The notes beneath the pieces are model-generated. The model was not told where the DNA came from. It did no database searches and saw nothing but the letters and a program-made list of their open reading frames with translations. The position numbers and the translations under genes are program-made. Of a stretch of DNA of 9,082 nucleotides, positions 1-6,615 are shown piece by piece. Every line of letters starts with the position of its first letter. Position 1 is the first letter of the stretch. The DNA is from Bradyrhizobium sp. (GTDB lineage: Bacteria; Pseudomonadota; Alphaproteobacteria; Rhizobiales; Xanthobacteraceae): positions 1 to 9,082 of the forward strand of contig JAQGKJ010000089.1 of the NCBI GenBank assembly GCA_028290165.1, read 5' to 3'.

Positions 1-432
1 GAGAAGGTCGATCCCTACCTGCGGCCGATCTATGACGCGCTGTACGACCTGATGGATTCGCGGATCGTCGAGCGCGCGCTGCAGACCGGCGAAATCGAGA
101 TCGCGCCGCTCGCCTTCATGCGCGGCCGAACGCTGACCAACGCCGCGATCATTCTGGACGAGGCGCAAAACACCACCTCGATGCAGATGAAGATGTTCTT
201 GACCCGGCTTGGCGAAAACAGCCGCATGATCATCACCGGCGATCCCTCCCAGGTCGACCTGCCGAACGGCCAGACCTCAGGGCTTGCCGAAGCCGCAAAA
301 CTGCTCGATGGCGTCGAGGGCATCGCGCAGGTGAAATTCACGGCCGAGGACGTGATCCGCCATGAACTGGTGGCACGGATCGTCGCCGCCTATGAGGGGT
401 TGCCGCAGCGACCGGCGACCAGCAAGCCTTGA
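1..432 (+). CDS. phoH: PhoH-family ATPase, 3' part (5' end outside window)
   Basis: This is the C-terminal 143 residues of a PhoH/YbeZ-type P-loop NTPase; the reading frame is open from the first base and the Walker A region lies upstream of the window. The Walker B stretch [10 protein letters not shown] is visible, with its acidic pair at fragment residues 53-54. It is followed by [13 protein letters not shown], the conserved sensor-like segment of this family. PhoH proteins are cytoplasmic ATPases linked to RNA metabolism and to the YbeY endoribonuclease, encoded next door. The TGA stop ends at 432, 65 nt before the preferred ybeY start and overlapping an alternative one. The neighbours ybeY, corC and lnt follow the well-known cluster order, which supports the call. 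Recognition is by motif and context; the exact biochemical role of the family is not settled. Confidence 0.95.
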   Translation, partial: EKVDPYLRPIYDALYDLMDSRIVERALQTGEIEIAPLAFMRGRTLTNAAIILDEAQNTTSMQMKMFLTRLGENSRMIITGDPSQVDLPNGQTSGLAEAAKLLDGVEGIAQVKFTAEDVIRHELVARIVAAYEGLPQRPATSKP

Positions 433-497
433 TGCCAAAATTGATTGCCGAGCGCGCGCTGGGGGCGGGTTCCGGCCACAACAGAAATTCCGCAACG

Positions 498-1025
498 ATG
501 GCGCAACTTGCCCTTCCCATAACCGAGGTTCTCGTTGTCGCCGATGCCTGGCAGGCCGAACCCGACGTCGAAGCCGTCATCCAGCGCGCGGTGGCGGCCG
601 CGGCCGAGATCGCCGATGCCGATATCGGCGAGGCCGAGCTCGCGGTGATGCTAACCGACGACGCCGGAATCCGCACGCTTAACCTGAACTGGCGCGGCAT
701 CGATAAGCCGACCAACGTGCTGTCGTTTCCAGCCCTGCCGCCGACCGGTGCTGTTGGACCCGACGATGCGCCGCGCATGCTCGGCGACATCGCGATCGCC
801 TATGAAACGACGCGAAAAGAGGCCGATGACGAGCAAAAGCCGTTCGACCATCATTTAAGCCATCTGGCGGTCCATGGTTTCCTGCATCTGGTCGGCTACA
901 ATCACGAGACGGACGACGACGCCGAGACCATGGAAGCGCTGGAGGCGGAGATTCTGGCGCAGCTCGGCATTCCCAATCCGTATGCGGATTCCGATCCCCA
1001 TGCGGGTCGGGAGCGGATGGACTGA
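498..1025 (+). CDS. ybeY: YbeY endoribonuclease / 16S rRNA maturation factor
   Basis: This encodes a 175-residue UPF0054 protein of normal length for the family. YbeY is a zinc-dependent single-strand RNase involved in 16S rRNA 3'-end maturation and 70S ribosome quality control in the cytoplasm. The metal-binding pattern H-x3-H-x5-H is intact (H126, H130, H136, in HGFLHLVGYNH). The conserved NWRGIDKPTNVLSFP segment (about residues 64-78) and LGDIAIA (95-101) are also present. The usual Asp before the last metal His is Asn here (GYNH rather than GYDH), a mild change. I chose the ATG at 498 because the protein then begins just before the conserved ITEVLVVAD segment. An in-frame ATG at 432, overlapping the phoH stop, would add 22 weakly conserved-looking residues and cannot be excluded. 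Neither start has a clear Shine-Dalgarno. The gene sits between phoH and corC and is probably cotranscribed. Confidence 0.93.
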   Translation: MAQLALPITEVLVVADAWQAEPDVEAVIQRAVAAAAEIADADIGEAELAVMLTDDAGIRTLNLNWRGIDKPTNVLSFPALPPTGAVGPDDAPRMLGDIAIAYETTRKEADDEQKPFDHHLSHLAVHGFLHLVGYNHETDDDAETMEALEAEILAQLGIPNPYADSDPHAGRERMD

Positions 1026-1026
1026 G

Positions 1027-2139
1027 ATGACGGACTCCGAACCGACCCACGACAATCCGCGCAACACGCGCAACCTGCCCGCTGTGGTGCCGCCGGGCGA
1101 GGTCATGCGTCCGGTTGCCGAGAGCTGGCTGAGCCGGGCGATCCGCACCCTGTTCGGATGGAAGCCGGGATCGGTCCGCGCCGATCTGCAGGTCGTGCTC
1201 GATGCCTCCACGCCGGACGACGTCGGATTTTCGGCGATCGAGCGCACCATGCTGCGCAATATTCTCTCCCTGCACGAGCGGCGCATCGCCGACGTCATGG
1301 TGCATCGCGCCGACATCGTCGCGGTCAAGCGCGACATCCCGCTCGGCGAATTGATGAGCCTGTTCGAAAGCGCAGCGCATTCGCGGCTGGTGGTCTACAA
1401 CGAAACCCTCGACGATCCCGAAGGCATCGTTCACATCCGCGATCTGCTGGCATTCATGACGGCGAAGGCGCGGGTGTCGGATATCGGCAAGGCCAAGCGC
1501 AAGAAGGCGCCGCCCGCCGGGCTCGACCTGCGCGCGGTCGACCTCGCGCTGCCGCTCTCCGAGGCCAACATCATCCGCAAATTGCTGTTTGTGCCGCCGT
1601 CGATGCGGGCGATCGACTTGCTGGCGCAGATGCAGGCCGCGCGCATCCATCTCGCGCTGGTGGTCGACGAATATGGCGGCACCGATGGCCTGGTGTCGAT
1701 CGAGGACATCGTCGAACAGATCGTCGGCGAGATCGATGACGAGCATGACAGCGACGAGCCGCCGGCGATCGTGCGGCAGCCGGATAATTCCTTCATCGCC
1801 GACGCGCGCGCCAGGCTCGACGACGTCCGTTCCGTGATCGGCGAGGATTTCGTCACCGGCGAAGCCGGCGAGGAAGTCGAGACGCTTGGCGGCTACCTCG
1901 TCACCCATGTCGGCCGCCTGCCGGTGCGCGGCGAAGTCATTTCCGGCCCCGGCAATTTCGAGATCGAAGTGCTCGACGCCGATCCCAGGCGGGTCAAGCG
2001 CCTGCGCATCGCCGCGCGCAAGGAGCGCCCGCCGGCACGCGCGCAGCGCGAGAGCCGCCGCCGCGAAGCGCCGCCCGAGGCGGGTCCCCCACAGGCCAAC
2101 GACAATACGAGCCCGCCGCCCGGCGACGGAGCCGGCTAG
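1027..2139 (+). CDS. corC: CorC/YbeX-type CBS-domain protein (HlyC/CorC family)
   Basis: This is a 370-residue protein starting at an ATG one base after the ybeY stop, which suggests translational coupling. Visible layout: a variable N-terminus (1-85), a CBS pair (about 88-145 and 185-235, with IADVMVHRADIVAV opening the first and LVVDEYGGTDGLVSIEDIVEQIVGEI closing the second), then the CorC_HlyC transporter-associated domain (about 250-330, including ETLGGYLVTHVGRLPVRGE). A charged, proline- and arginine-rich tail follows (331-370). There is no DUF21 membrane domain, so this is the soluble CorC/YbeX type rather than a CNNM-type transporter. CBS pairs bind adenine nucleotides. In enterobacteria CorC has been linked to Mg2+/Co2+ efflux and YbeX to ribosome metabolism. 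The position between ybeY and lnt matches ybeX. The exact role in this organism is inferred. Confidence 0.92.
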   Translation: MTDSEPTHDNPRNTRNLPAVVPPGEVMRPVAESWLSRAIRTLFGWKPGSVRADLQVVLDASTPDDVGFSAIERTMLRNILSLHERRIADVMVHRADIVAVKRDIPLGELMSLFESAAHSRLVVYNETLDDPEGIVHIRDLLAFMTAKARVSDIGKAKRKKAPPAGLDLRAVDLALPLSEANIIRKLLFVPPSMRAIDLLAQMQAARIHLALVVDEYGGTDGLVSIEDIVEQIVGEIDDEHDSDEPPAIVRQPDNSFIADARARLDDVRSVIGEDFVTGEAGEEVETLGGYLVTHVGRLPVRGEVISGPGNFEIEVLDADPRRVKRLRIAARKERPPARAQRESRRREAPPEAGPPQANDNTSPPPGDGAG

Positions 2140-2141
2140 CA

Positions 2142-3746
2142 GTGAAACCCACAGACAAACTCCGCGCTGCCGCTCTTGCGATCATTCTGTCATGGGGATG
2201 GAGGCGCGCGACAATCGCGCTGGTCGCGGGCGCGCTGTCGTCGCTGGCGATGGCGCCGTTCAATGCCTGGCCGGTGCTGTTCGTAACGTTTCCCGTCGCG
2301 GTCTGGCTGATCGACGGCTCTGCCGCCGGCCGGCTGCGCGGCGTGCCGGCGGCAGCGTTAGCCGGCTGGTGGTTCGGGCTCGGTTACTTCGTGCCGGGCC
2401 TGTACTGGATCGGCTACGCCTTCCTGGTCGATGCCTCGACCTTTGCCTGGCTGATGCCGTTCGCAGTGCTCGGCCTGCCCGCGTATCTCGCGCTCTTCAC
2501 CGCGTTTGGATTTGCGCTGGCACGGCTGATCTGGACTCGCGACGCTTCGCGCGTGCTCGCGCTTGCCGCGAGCCTGACGATTGGTGAATGGCTGCGCGGT
2601 CATGTGCTCACGGGCTTTCCGTGGAATGCATTCGGCTACGCCCTGACCGAGCCCTTAGCGCTGGCGCAGACCGCATCCCTGATCGGCCTGTGGGGCCTGA
2701 CATTTCTGAGCGTCGCGATCTTCGCAAGCCCTGCCGTATTGATCGATGGAAGGTCGCGCGGACGAAAACCCTGGATCGCGCCTGTCGTCGCCGTGTTGCT
2801 GCTCGTCGCCATGGGCATCTTCGGCGCCGTTCGCTTAAGTCTCAATCCCACCGCGACGGTTGCGAATGTAAAACTGCGGATCATGCAGCCGAACTTGCAG
2901 CAGGACGTCCGGTTCAATTATTCCGCCAAGCCGGAGGTGATGCAAAAATATCTGACGCTGTCCGACCGCGCCTCCGGGCCGCAATCCACCGGCGTGCGCG
3001 ACGCCAGCATCCTGATCTGGCCGGAATCGGCGTTCCCGTTTTTCCTGACGCGCGAAGCCGATGCGATGGCGCAGATCGCCGATCTGTTGCCCAAGGGCAC
3101 CGTCCTGATTACCGGCTCGGTGCGCGCGCCGGATCTGCCGCCCGGCGTGAGGATCACGCGCGCCTACAATTCGATCTACGTCATCGATCACGACGGCAGC
3201 GTGCTCTCGGTTTACGACAAGCTGCATCTGGTACCGTTCGGCGAATATCTGCCGTTCCAGGATTTGATGGAAAAACTCGGCTTCGAGCAGCTCACCAAGG
3301 TCCAGGGCGGATTCATTCCGGGCACGCGGCGCCGCACGCTTGCAATACCCAACGCGCCGCGCGCGCTACCCTTGATCTGTTACGAAGCGGTCTTTCCCGG
3401 CGACGTTGCGCCAGGCGACGACCGTCCCGGCTGGATCGTCAACCTGACCAATGACGGCTGGTTTGGAATCTCGACCGGTCCCTACCAGCATCTGCAGCAG
3501 GCGCGGCTGCGCGCTATCGAGGAAGGCTTGCCGGTGGTCCGTGCGGCAAACACCGGTATTTCCGCGGTGGTCGATCCGCTGGGGCGAATAGTCGCACGGC
3601 TCGGCCTCGGCGTCGAAGGCGTGCTGGATTCCAGCCTGCCATCGGCGATACCGCCAACGATCTATGCGCGCAGCGGCGACATTCCCGCCGCCATCATCGT
3701 CGCCGCCGCGTTGATCCTCACGATCCGCCGCCGCGCGGTGAAGTGA
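2142..3746 (+). CDS. lnt: Apolipoprotein N-acyltransferase
   Basis: This 534-residue inner-membrane enzyme transfers an acyl chain from a phospholipid to the N-terminal cysteine of diacylated lipoproteins, the last step of lipoprotein maturation. Hydrophobic segments span about residues 22-230, a nitrilase (carbon-nitrogen hydrolase) domain covers about 244-500, and a final membrane segment lies near 512-528. The Glu-Lys-Cys triad is visible: E295 in LIWPESAFPF, K360 in YDKLHLVPFGEYLPF and C413 in LICYEAVFPG. The later NLTNDGWFG signature is also present. The start is a GTG two bases after the corC stop; no in-frame ATG lies before the first membrane segment, so GTG is preferred. It ends the phoH-ybeY-corC-lnt run. 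In Sinorhizobium the lnt gene is known as actA because mutants are acid sensitive. Confidence 0.96.
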   Translation: MKPTDKLRAAALAIILSWGWRRATIALVAGALSSLAMAPFNAWPVLFVTFPVAVWLIDGSAAGRLRGVPAAALAGWWFGLGYFVPGLYWIGYAFLVDASTFAWLMPFAVLGLPAYLALFTAFGFALARLIWTRDASRVLALAASLTIGEWLRGHVLTGFPWNAFGYALTEPLALAQTASLIGLWGLTFLSVAIFASPAVLIDGRSRGRKPWIAPVVAVLLLVAMGIFGAVRLSLNPTATVANVKLRIMQPNLQQDVRFNYSAKPEVMQKYLTLSDRASGPQSTGVRDASILIWPESAFPFFLTREADAMAQIADLLPKGTVLITGSVRAPDLPPGVRITRAYNSIYVIDHDGSVLSVYDKLHLVPFGEYLPFQDLMEKLGFEQLTKVQGGFIPGTRRRTLAIPNAPRALPLICYEAVFPGDVAPGDDRPGWIVNLTNDGWFGISTGPYQHLQQARLRAIEEGLPVVRAANTGISAVVDPLGRIVARLGLGVEGVLDSSLPSAIPPTIYARSGDIPAAIIVAAALILTIRRRAVK

Positions 3747-3782
3747 ATTTCCTGACGCCTGCCTCCCTATGTTTGTTTTGGT

Positions 3783-3802
3783 TGCCGACAGAAATTTCGG
3801 CA
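3783..3802 (+). repeat. Short inverted repeat downstream of lnt
   Basis: TGCCGA (3783-3788) and TCGGCA (3797-3802) form a 6-bp perfect stem with an 8-nt loop, about 36 nt after the lnt stop. No T-run follows on the + strand, so it does not qualify as a clear intrinsic terminator; it could be a weak RNA structure at the 3' end of the lnt message or chance. Confidence 0.25.
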
Positions 3803-3817
3803 TGGGGAAATCCACGG

Positions 3818-3847
3818 TTGACAGACCGACGCTGCCATTCGCATTCT
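3818..3847 (+). promoter_or_regulatory. Possible sigma-70 promoter upstream of the XRE regulator
   Basis: A perfect TTGACA -35 box lies at 3818-3823. The best -10 partner is CATTCT at 3842-3847 (18-nt spacing), which matches TATAAT at only three positions. It would start transcription about 150 nt before the regulator's ATG. The 254-nt gap between lnt and the regulator (3747-4000) makes an independent promoter reasonable, but the weak -10 keeps this tentative. I see no convincing gene elsewhere in this gap. Confidence 0.3.
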
Positions 3848-3986
3848 GGGCCGTTAGTCGAGAATAGACCCAGTCAGTTCATTGCTCAAATTGTCTGTAT
3901 CCCTTCCGACGCCTCCGAGCAGGATCTGACGGTGTCGGCGCCTGAGGCATAATTTCGGCTTGCCTCATCTCTAAAGGCGCAGTCCC

Positions 3987-3992
3987 AAGGAG
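3987..3992 (+). promoter_or_regulatory. Ribosome binding site of the XRE regulator
   Basis: AAGGAG ends 8 nt before the ATG at 4001. This strong Shine-Dalgarno favours that ATG over the in-frame GTG at 3992, which overlaps the site itself. Confidence 0.7.
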
Positions 3993-4000
3993 TGTTGGAG

Positions 4001-4417
4001 ATGTCGACCAAAGCGCCCAACCCTGTTGACAAATATGTCGGCAGTCGCGTGCGCATGCGACGCATCATGCTGGGCATGAGCCAGGAAAAGCTCGGCGAAG
4101 CCTTGGGTCTCACATTCCAGCAGGTCCAGAAATACGAGAAGGGCACCAACCGGGTCGGCGCCAGCCGCATCCAGCAGATTTCCGAAATACTCCAGGTGCC
4201 GGTATCGTTTTTGTTCGAGGGAGGACCGAGCGGCATCACGAGCGCCGAAGGTTTCAGCGAAGGCACCTCGCCGGCTTACGTTTCCGATTTCCTGGCGACC
4301 TCCGAAGGCCTGGCGCTGACCCGGGCGTTCACGCGCATCACCGACGCCAAGCTCCGGCGCAGCATCGTCGACCTGGTCGAACAGATCGCCGCGCGCGAAG
4401 CACCTGACAGGCGCTGA
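4001..4417 (+). CDS. XRE-family transcriptional regulator, PhrR/PraR-like
   Basis: This is a 138-residue DNA-binding protein. An N-terminal Cro/C1-type helix-turn-helix covers about residues 12-72; its recognition region falls in SQEKLGEALGLTFQQVQKYEKG (27-48). The flanking VGSRVRMRRIMLGM and NRVGASRIQQI segments are highly typical of an alphaproteobacterial family found next to lnt. The C-terminal half (about 75-138) is polar, followed by a helix around DAKLRRSIVDLVEQIA, and has no recognisable ligand domain. Relatives include PhrR of Sinorhizobium medicae, an acid-inducible regulator next to actA (lnt), and PraR of Rhizobium/Azorhizobium, which represses biofilm, quorum-sensing or reb genes. 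It lies 254 nt after lnt with its own strong ribosome binding site. The targets in this organism cannot be read from the sequence. Confidence 0.88.
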   Translation: MSTKAPNPVDKYVGSRVRMRRIMLGMSQEKLGEALGLTFQQVQKYEKGTNRVGASRIQQISEILQVPVSFLFEGGPSGITSAEGFSEGTSPAYVSDFLATSEGLALTRAFTRITDAKLRRSIVDLVEQIAAREAPDRR

Positions 4418-4424
4418 GCTCGTT

Positions 4425-4524
4425 CGTCATTCCGGGGCGTTCGCGCTAGCGAGCGAACCCGGAATCCCGAGATGATCACGCACAGAGATTCCGGGTTCGC
4501 GCTAGCGCGCGCCCCGGAATGACG
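4425..4524. repeat. Large palindromic repeat (REP-like, dispersed-type)
   Basis: Two arms, 4425-4466 and 4487-4524, are inverted copies that differ mainly by two short indels, separated by a 20-nt centre. The outer 14 bases, CGTCATTCCGGGGC and GCCCCGGAATGACG, pair perfectly. Each arm also contains GCGCTAGCG, itself nearly palindromic. The sequence type (CGTCATTCCGGGG ... AACCCGGAATC) is one I recognise as a common dispersed intergenic repeat in Bradyrhizobium and relatives, but this is from memory. It starts 8 nt after the regulator's stop and ends 28 nt before the peptidase start. As RNA it would form a long hairpin that could stabilise or attenuate the transcript; there is no T-run. Confidence 0.85.
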
Positions 4525-4540
4525 ATAGTTGAAATCCCCT

Positions 4541-4544
4541 GAGG
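4541..4544 (+). promoter_or_regulatory. Ribosome binding site of the M20 peptidase
   Basis: GAGG sits 8 nt before the ATG at 4553 and favours this start over an in-frame TTG at 4529 that lies right against the palindromic repeat. Confidence 0.5.
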
Positions 4545-4552
4545 TCGATAAC

Positions 4553-5683
4553 ATGCTGACAACAACCAACCCCTTCGATTCCAAAACCATCCTCGACGGC
4601 ATCCGCCGCTGGGTTGAAATCGAGACGCCGACGGAGGCGCCCGATCAGGTCAATCGACTGGCGACGCTGGTGGCCGACGGCTATAGCGATCTGCCTGCCA
4701 CCATTGAACGGGTCGCCGGACGCTCCGGCTGCGGCGATCACCTCGTGGCGCGCTCGTCATGGGGCCAGGATGCGCCGGGGATTCTGGTGCTCAGCCATCT
4801 CGATACGGTGCATCCGCTTGGGTTCATCGAGCGCCTGCCGTTCAAGATCGAAGGCGACAGCGCGTTCGGTCCCGGCATCTATGACATGAAGGGCGGCGCC
4901 TATCTGGCCTATCATGCGTTTGCGCAACTTTGCGCGACGCCGGAGCGCCCGCCGCTCGGCGTCACCCAGCTCTTCGTCTCGGATGAAGAGATCGGCAGCC
5001 CGACCTCGCGCGCGCTGATCGAGGCCGAGGGAAGAAGAGCAAAATATGTGCTGGTGACCGAGCCCGCCCGCGACGGCGGGAAAATCGTCACCGGCCGCAA
5101 GGGCGTTGCGCGCTTCGAGATATTCGTACGCGGCGTCCCCGCGCATGCCGGCTCGCGGCCCGAAGATGGCCGCAGCGCGATCCGCGAACTCGCCAATATC
5201 ATTCAAACGCTGGAAGCCATGAACGATCCAAAGCGCGGCGTGACCGTCAACGTCGGCGTGGTCAGGGGCGGCACGCGGCCCAATGTCATTGCGGAGGAGG
5301 CCTATGCCGAGGTCGATCTTCGCGTTCCGACGATTTCGGATGCCGACGAGTTCGTCGCCAAAATCCTCGATTTGAAATCGCGCACCGACGGCGTCAGCGT
5401 CAAGGTGACAGGCGATTTGAACCGCCCGCCTTATGAGAAGAGCAATGCGGGTGCCGCCCTCTACGAACACGCCAAGACGCTCGCCGCCGAAATCGGTTTT
5501 GAACTCGAGGATACCTCGACCGGCGGCGGCTCCGACGGCAATTTCACCGCACCGCACACCGCAACGCTCGACGGCCTCGGGGTCGACGGCAAGGGCGCGC
5601 ACACCCATTACGAGCATATCTACATCTCCTCGATCGAGCCGCGGGCGCGGCTGTTGCATCGGCTGTATCAGACGCTGCGATGA
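4553..5683 (+). CDS. M20-family metallopeptidase, carboxypeptidase G2-like
   Basis: This is a 376-residue zinc hydrolase of the ArgE/DapE/CPG2 clan. The catalytic set is complete: H82 and D84 in SHLDTVH, bridging D111 in GPGIYDMKGG, the E145-E146 pair in SDEEIGSPTSR, E170 in VTEP, and a late His in GKGAHTHYEH (H350 most likely). Spacings H82-D111 (29), D111-E146 (35) and E146-E170 (24) equal those of carboxypeptidase G2 (H112, D141, E176, E200), supporting a CPG2-type assignment. The middle section from about 180 to 290, with GVPAHAGSRPEDG, is the dimerisation domain. There is no signal peptide, so it is probably cytoplasmic; family members cleave C-terminal glutamate or small N-acyl/peptide substrates, and the real substrate is unknown. 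The stop overlaps the trmB start (ATGA), implying cotranscription. Its place between the regulator and trmB is where I would expect metK. Confidence 0.9.
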   Translation: MLTTTNPFDSKTILDGIRRWVEIETPTEAPDQVNRLATLVADGYSDLPATIERVAGRSGCGDHLVARSSWGQDAPGILVLSHLDTVHPLGFIERLPFKIEGDSAFGPGIYDMKGGAYLAYHAFAQLCATPERPPLGVTQLFVSDEEIGSPTSRALIEAEGRRAKYVLVTEPARDGGKIVTGRKGVARFEIFVRGVPAHAGSRPEDGRSAIRELANIIQTLEAMNDPKRGVTVNVGVVRGGTRPNVIAEEAYAEVDLRVPTISDADEFVAKILDLKSRTDGVSVKVTGDLNRPPYEKSNAGAALYEHAKTLAAEIGFELEDTSTGGGSDGNFTAPHTATLDGLGVDGKGAHTHYEHIYISSIEPRARLLHRLYQTLR

Positions 5684-6444
5684 GCATGATTGCCCGCGAG
5701 CCGGGAAATCGCGAAACAAATCGCGCGACAAATCGCGAGGCATCGTCGGACGAGGGCATTGCCGCCAACCCGCACGGCTCGTTCTTCGGCCGGCGCAAGG
5801 GCCACAAGCTCCGCTTGCATCAGGCCGATCTGATCGAACATCTGCTGCCGCGGCTTGCGCTCGACATCGGCACGCCGAGCCCGGCCGATCTCGCCGAACT
5901 GTTCGACAGGCCGGTCGATGAGGTCAGGCTCGAAATCGGATTCGGCGGCGGCGAGCATCTGATCGCGGAAGCCCGCGCCTTTCCTGATGGCGGCTTCATC
6001 GGCTGCGAGCCCTACGTCAACGGAATGGCAAAGATCCTGACCCAGATCGAAGCCCATAACCTCAGCAATATCCGCCTGTTCGCCGGCGATGCCACGGAAT
6101 TGCTGGCATGGGCCCCGCCGCATTCGCTTCAGCGGATAGATCTGATCCATCCCGATCCGTGGCCGAAACGGCGCCACTGGAAGCGGCGCTTCGTGCGGGA
6201 TTCTGTCGTGGCCGCCATGGCGCGCGTCCTCAAACAAGACGGCGAATTTCGCTTCGTCAGCGATATCGACGATTATTCAGCCTGGACGCTCAGGCATCTT
6301 CTGCGCTCGCCCGATTTCGTCTGGACCGCCGAACGCGCCGCCGACTGGCGCCTGCCCTGGGCCGATTACACCATGACGCGCTACGGCGCCAAGGCCGAGC
6401 GCGAAGGGCGTCAGGCGGCGTATTTGCGGTTTCGCAAGGTATAA
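5680..6444 (+). CDS. trmB: tRNA (guanine-N7-)-methyltransferase
   Basis: This 254-residue enzyme uses S-adenosylmethionine to form m7G46 in the variable loop of tRNAs, in the cytoplasm. The SAM-binding EIGFGGGEHL begins at E85. GCEPYVNG carries the acidic residue of the second strand (E110), AGDATE contains D137, and the family signature HPDPWPKRRHWKRRF runs from 157 to 171 with the key Asp at 159. The C-terminal TRYGAKAEREGR (233-244) matches the conserved TxYExKxxxxG region, with Gly where Glu is usual. The ATG overlaps the peptidase stop; a second in-frame ATG at 5686 is possible. The first 30 residues are a polar extension encoded partly by a 12-nt tandem repeat. The gene ends 171 nt before the convergent DUF2336 gene. 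Confidence 0.95.
   Translation: MSMIAREPGNRETNRATNREASSDEGIAANPHGSFFGRRKGHKLRLHQADLIEHLLPRLALDIGTPSPADLAELFDRPVDEVRLEIGFGGGEHLIAEARAFPDGGFIGCEPYVNGMAKILTQIEAHNLSNIRLFAGDATELLAWAPPHSLQRIDLIHPDPWPKRRHWKRRFVRDSVVAAMARVLKQDGEFRFVSDIDDYSAWTLRHLLRSPDFVWTAERAADWRLPWADYTMTRYGAKAEREGRQAAYLRFRKV
5706..5741 (+). repeat. Three-copy 12-nt tandem repeat inside trmB
   Basis: Units AAATCGCGAAAC, AAATCGCGCGAC and AAATCGCGAGGC follow each other without a gap. In frame they encode part of the Asn-Arg-rich N-terminal tail of TrmB (NRET, NRAT, NREA). The core TrmB fold begins later, so the repeat should not disturb it; copy number may vary between strains. Confidence 0.8.
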
Positions 6445-6473
6445 AAATCAAGTAACGGCACGCATAATTTTTT

Positions 6474-6565
6474 CCGTCATGCCCGGCCTTGTGCCGGGCA
6501 CCCGCGTCTTAAACGTCGTGCGGCACGAAAGACGTGGATGGCCGGGACGAGCCCGGCCATGACGG
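6474..6565. repeat. Palindromic repeat between convergent trmB and DUF2336
   Basis: Arms 6474-6510 and 6529-6565 are each 37 nt and pair at 30 positions as inverted copies. The 18-nt centre contains a further perfect stem, TCGTGC (6516-6521) with GCACGA (6523-6528), so nearly the whole element can fold as one long hairpin. The CGTCATGCCCGG...CCGGCCATGACG ends are of a type I recall as dispersed in Bradyrhizobium genomes. A run of six T (6468-6473) lies just before the left arm and would act as a terminator tail for minus-strand transcription. Its place between two converging genes fits a role in ending one or both transcripts. Confidence 0.82.
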
Positions 6566-6569
6566 AGTG

Positions 6570-6608
6570 AAAGCTATTGCGTCGTCGCTTTGCTCTCGCG
6601 ATGACGGC
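6570..6608. repeat. Second short REP-like element
   Basis: CGTCGTCGC (6580-6588) and GCGATGACG (6598-6606) form a 9-bp stem with one G-U-type position and a 9-nt loop. The sequence around it (ATTGCGTCGTCGCTTTGCTCTCGCGATGACGG spread over 6576-6608) resembles another dispersed repeat class of Bradyrhizobium, from memory. It lies between the larger palindrome and the DUF2336 stop codon. Confidence 0.5.
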
Positions 6609-6615
6609 ATTTCGT

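Noticed and set aside
679..1908. Very long (409-codon) minus-strand frame
   Set aside because: It is the antisense shadow of ybeY and corC in high-GC DNA; the + strand frames carry intact family motifs.
3743..3952. 69-codon + strand open frame between lnt and the regulator, starting at a GTG that overlaps the lnt stop
   Set aside because: No Shine-Dalgarno beyond coding sequence, unnatural composition, no recognisable motif, and it runs through the likely promoter region.
4276..4602. 108-codon minus-strand frame across the palindromic repeat
   Set aside because: Its middle is translated from the repeat (a RHSGARASANPES-like string typical of spurious repeat-derived calls) and its end is antisense to the regulator.
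4757..5743. 328-codon minus-strand frame opposite the M20 peptidase
   Set aside because: Antisense shadow; the + strand frame has a complete catalytic residue set.
4425..6608. Idea that the palindromic repeats are inverted ends of a mobile element carrying the peptidase and trmB
   Set aside because: The two large repeats differ in their interior sequence, each is a complete palindrome on its own, no transposase is present, and trmB is a core gene.
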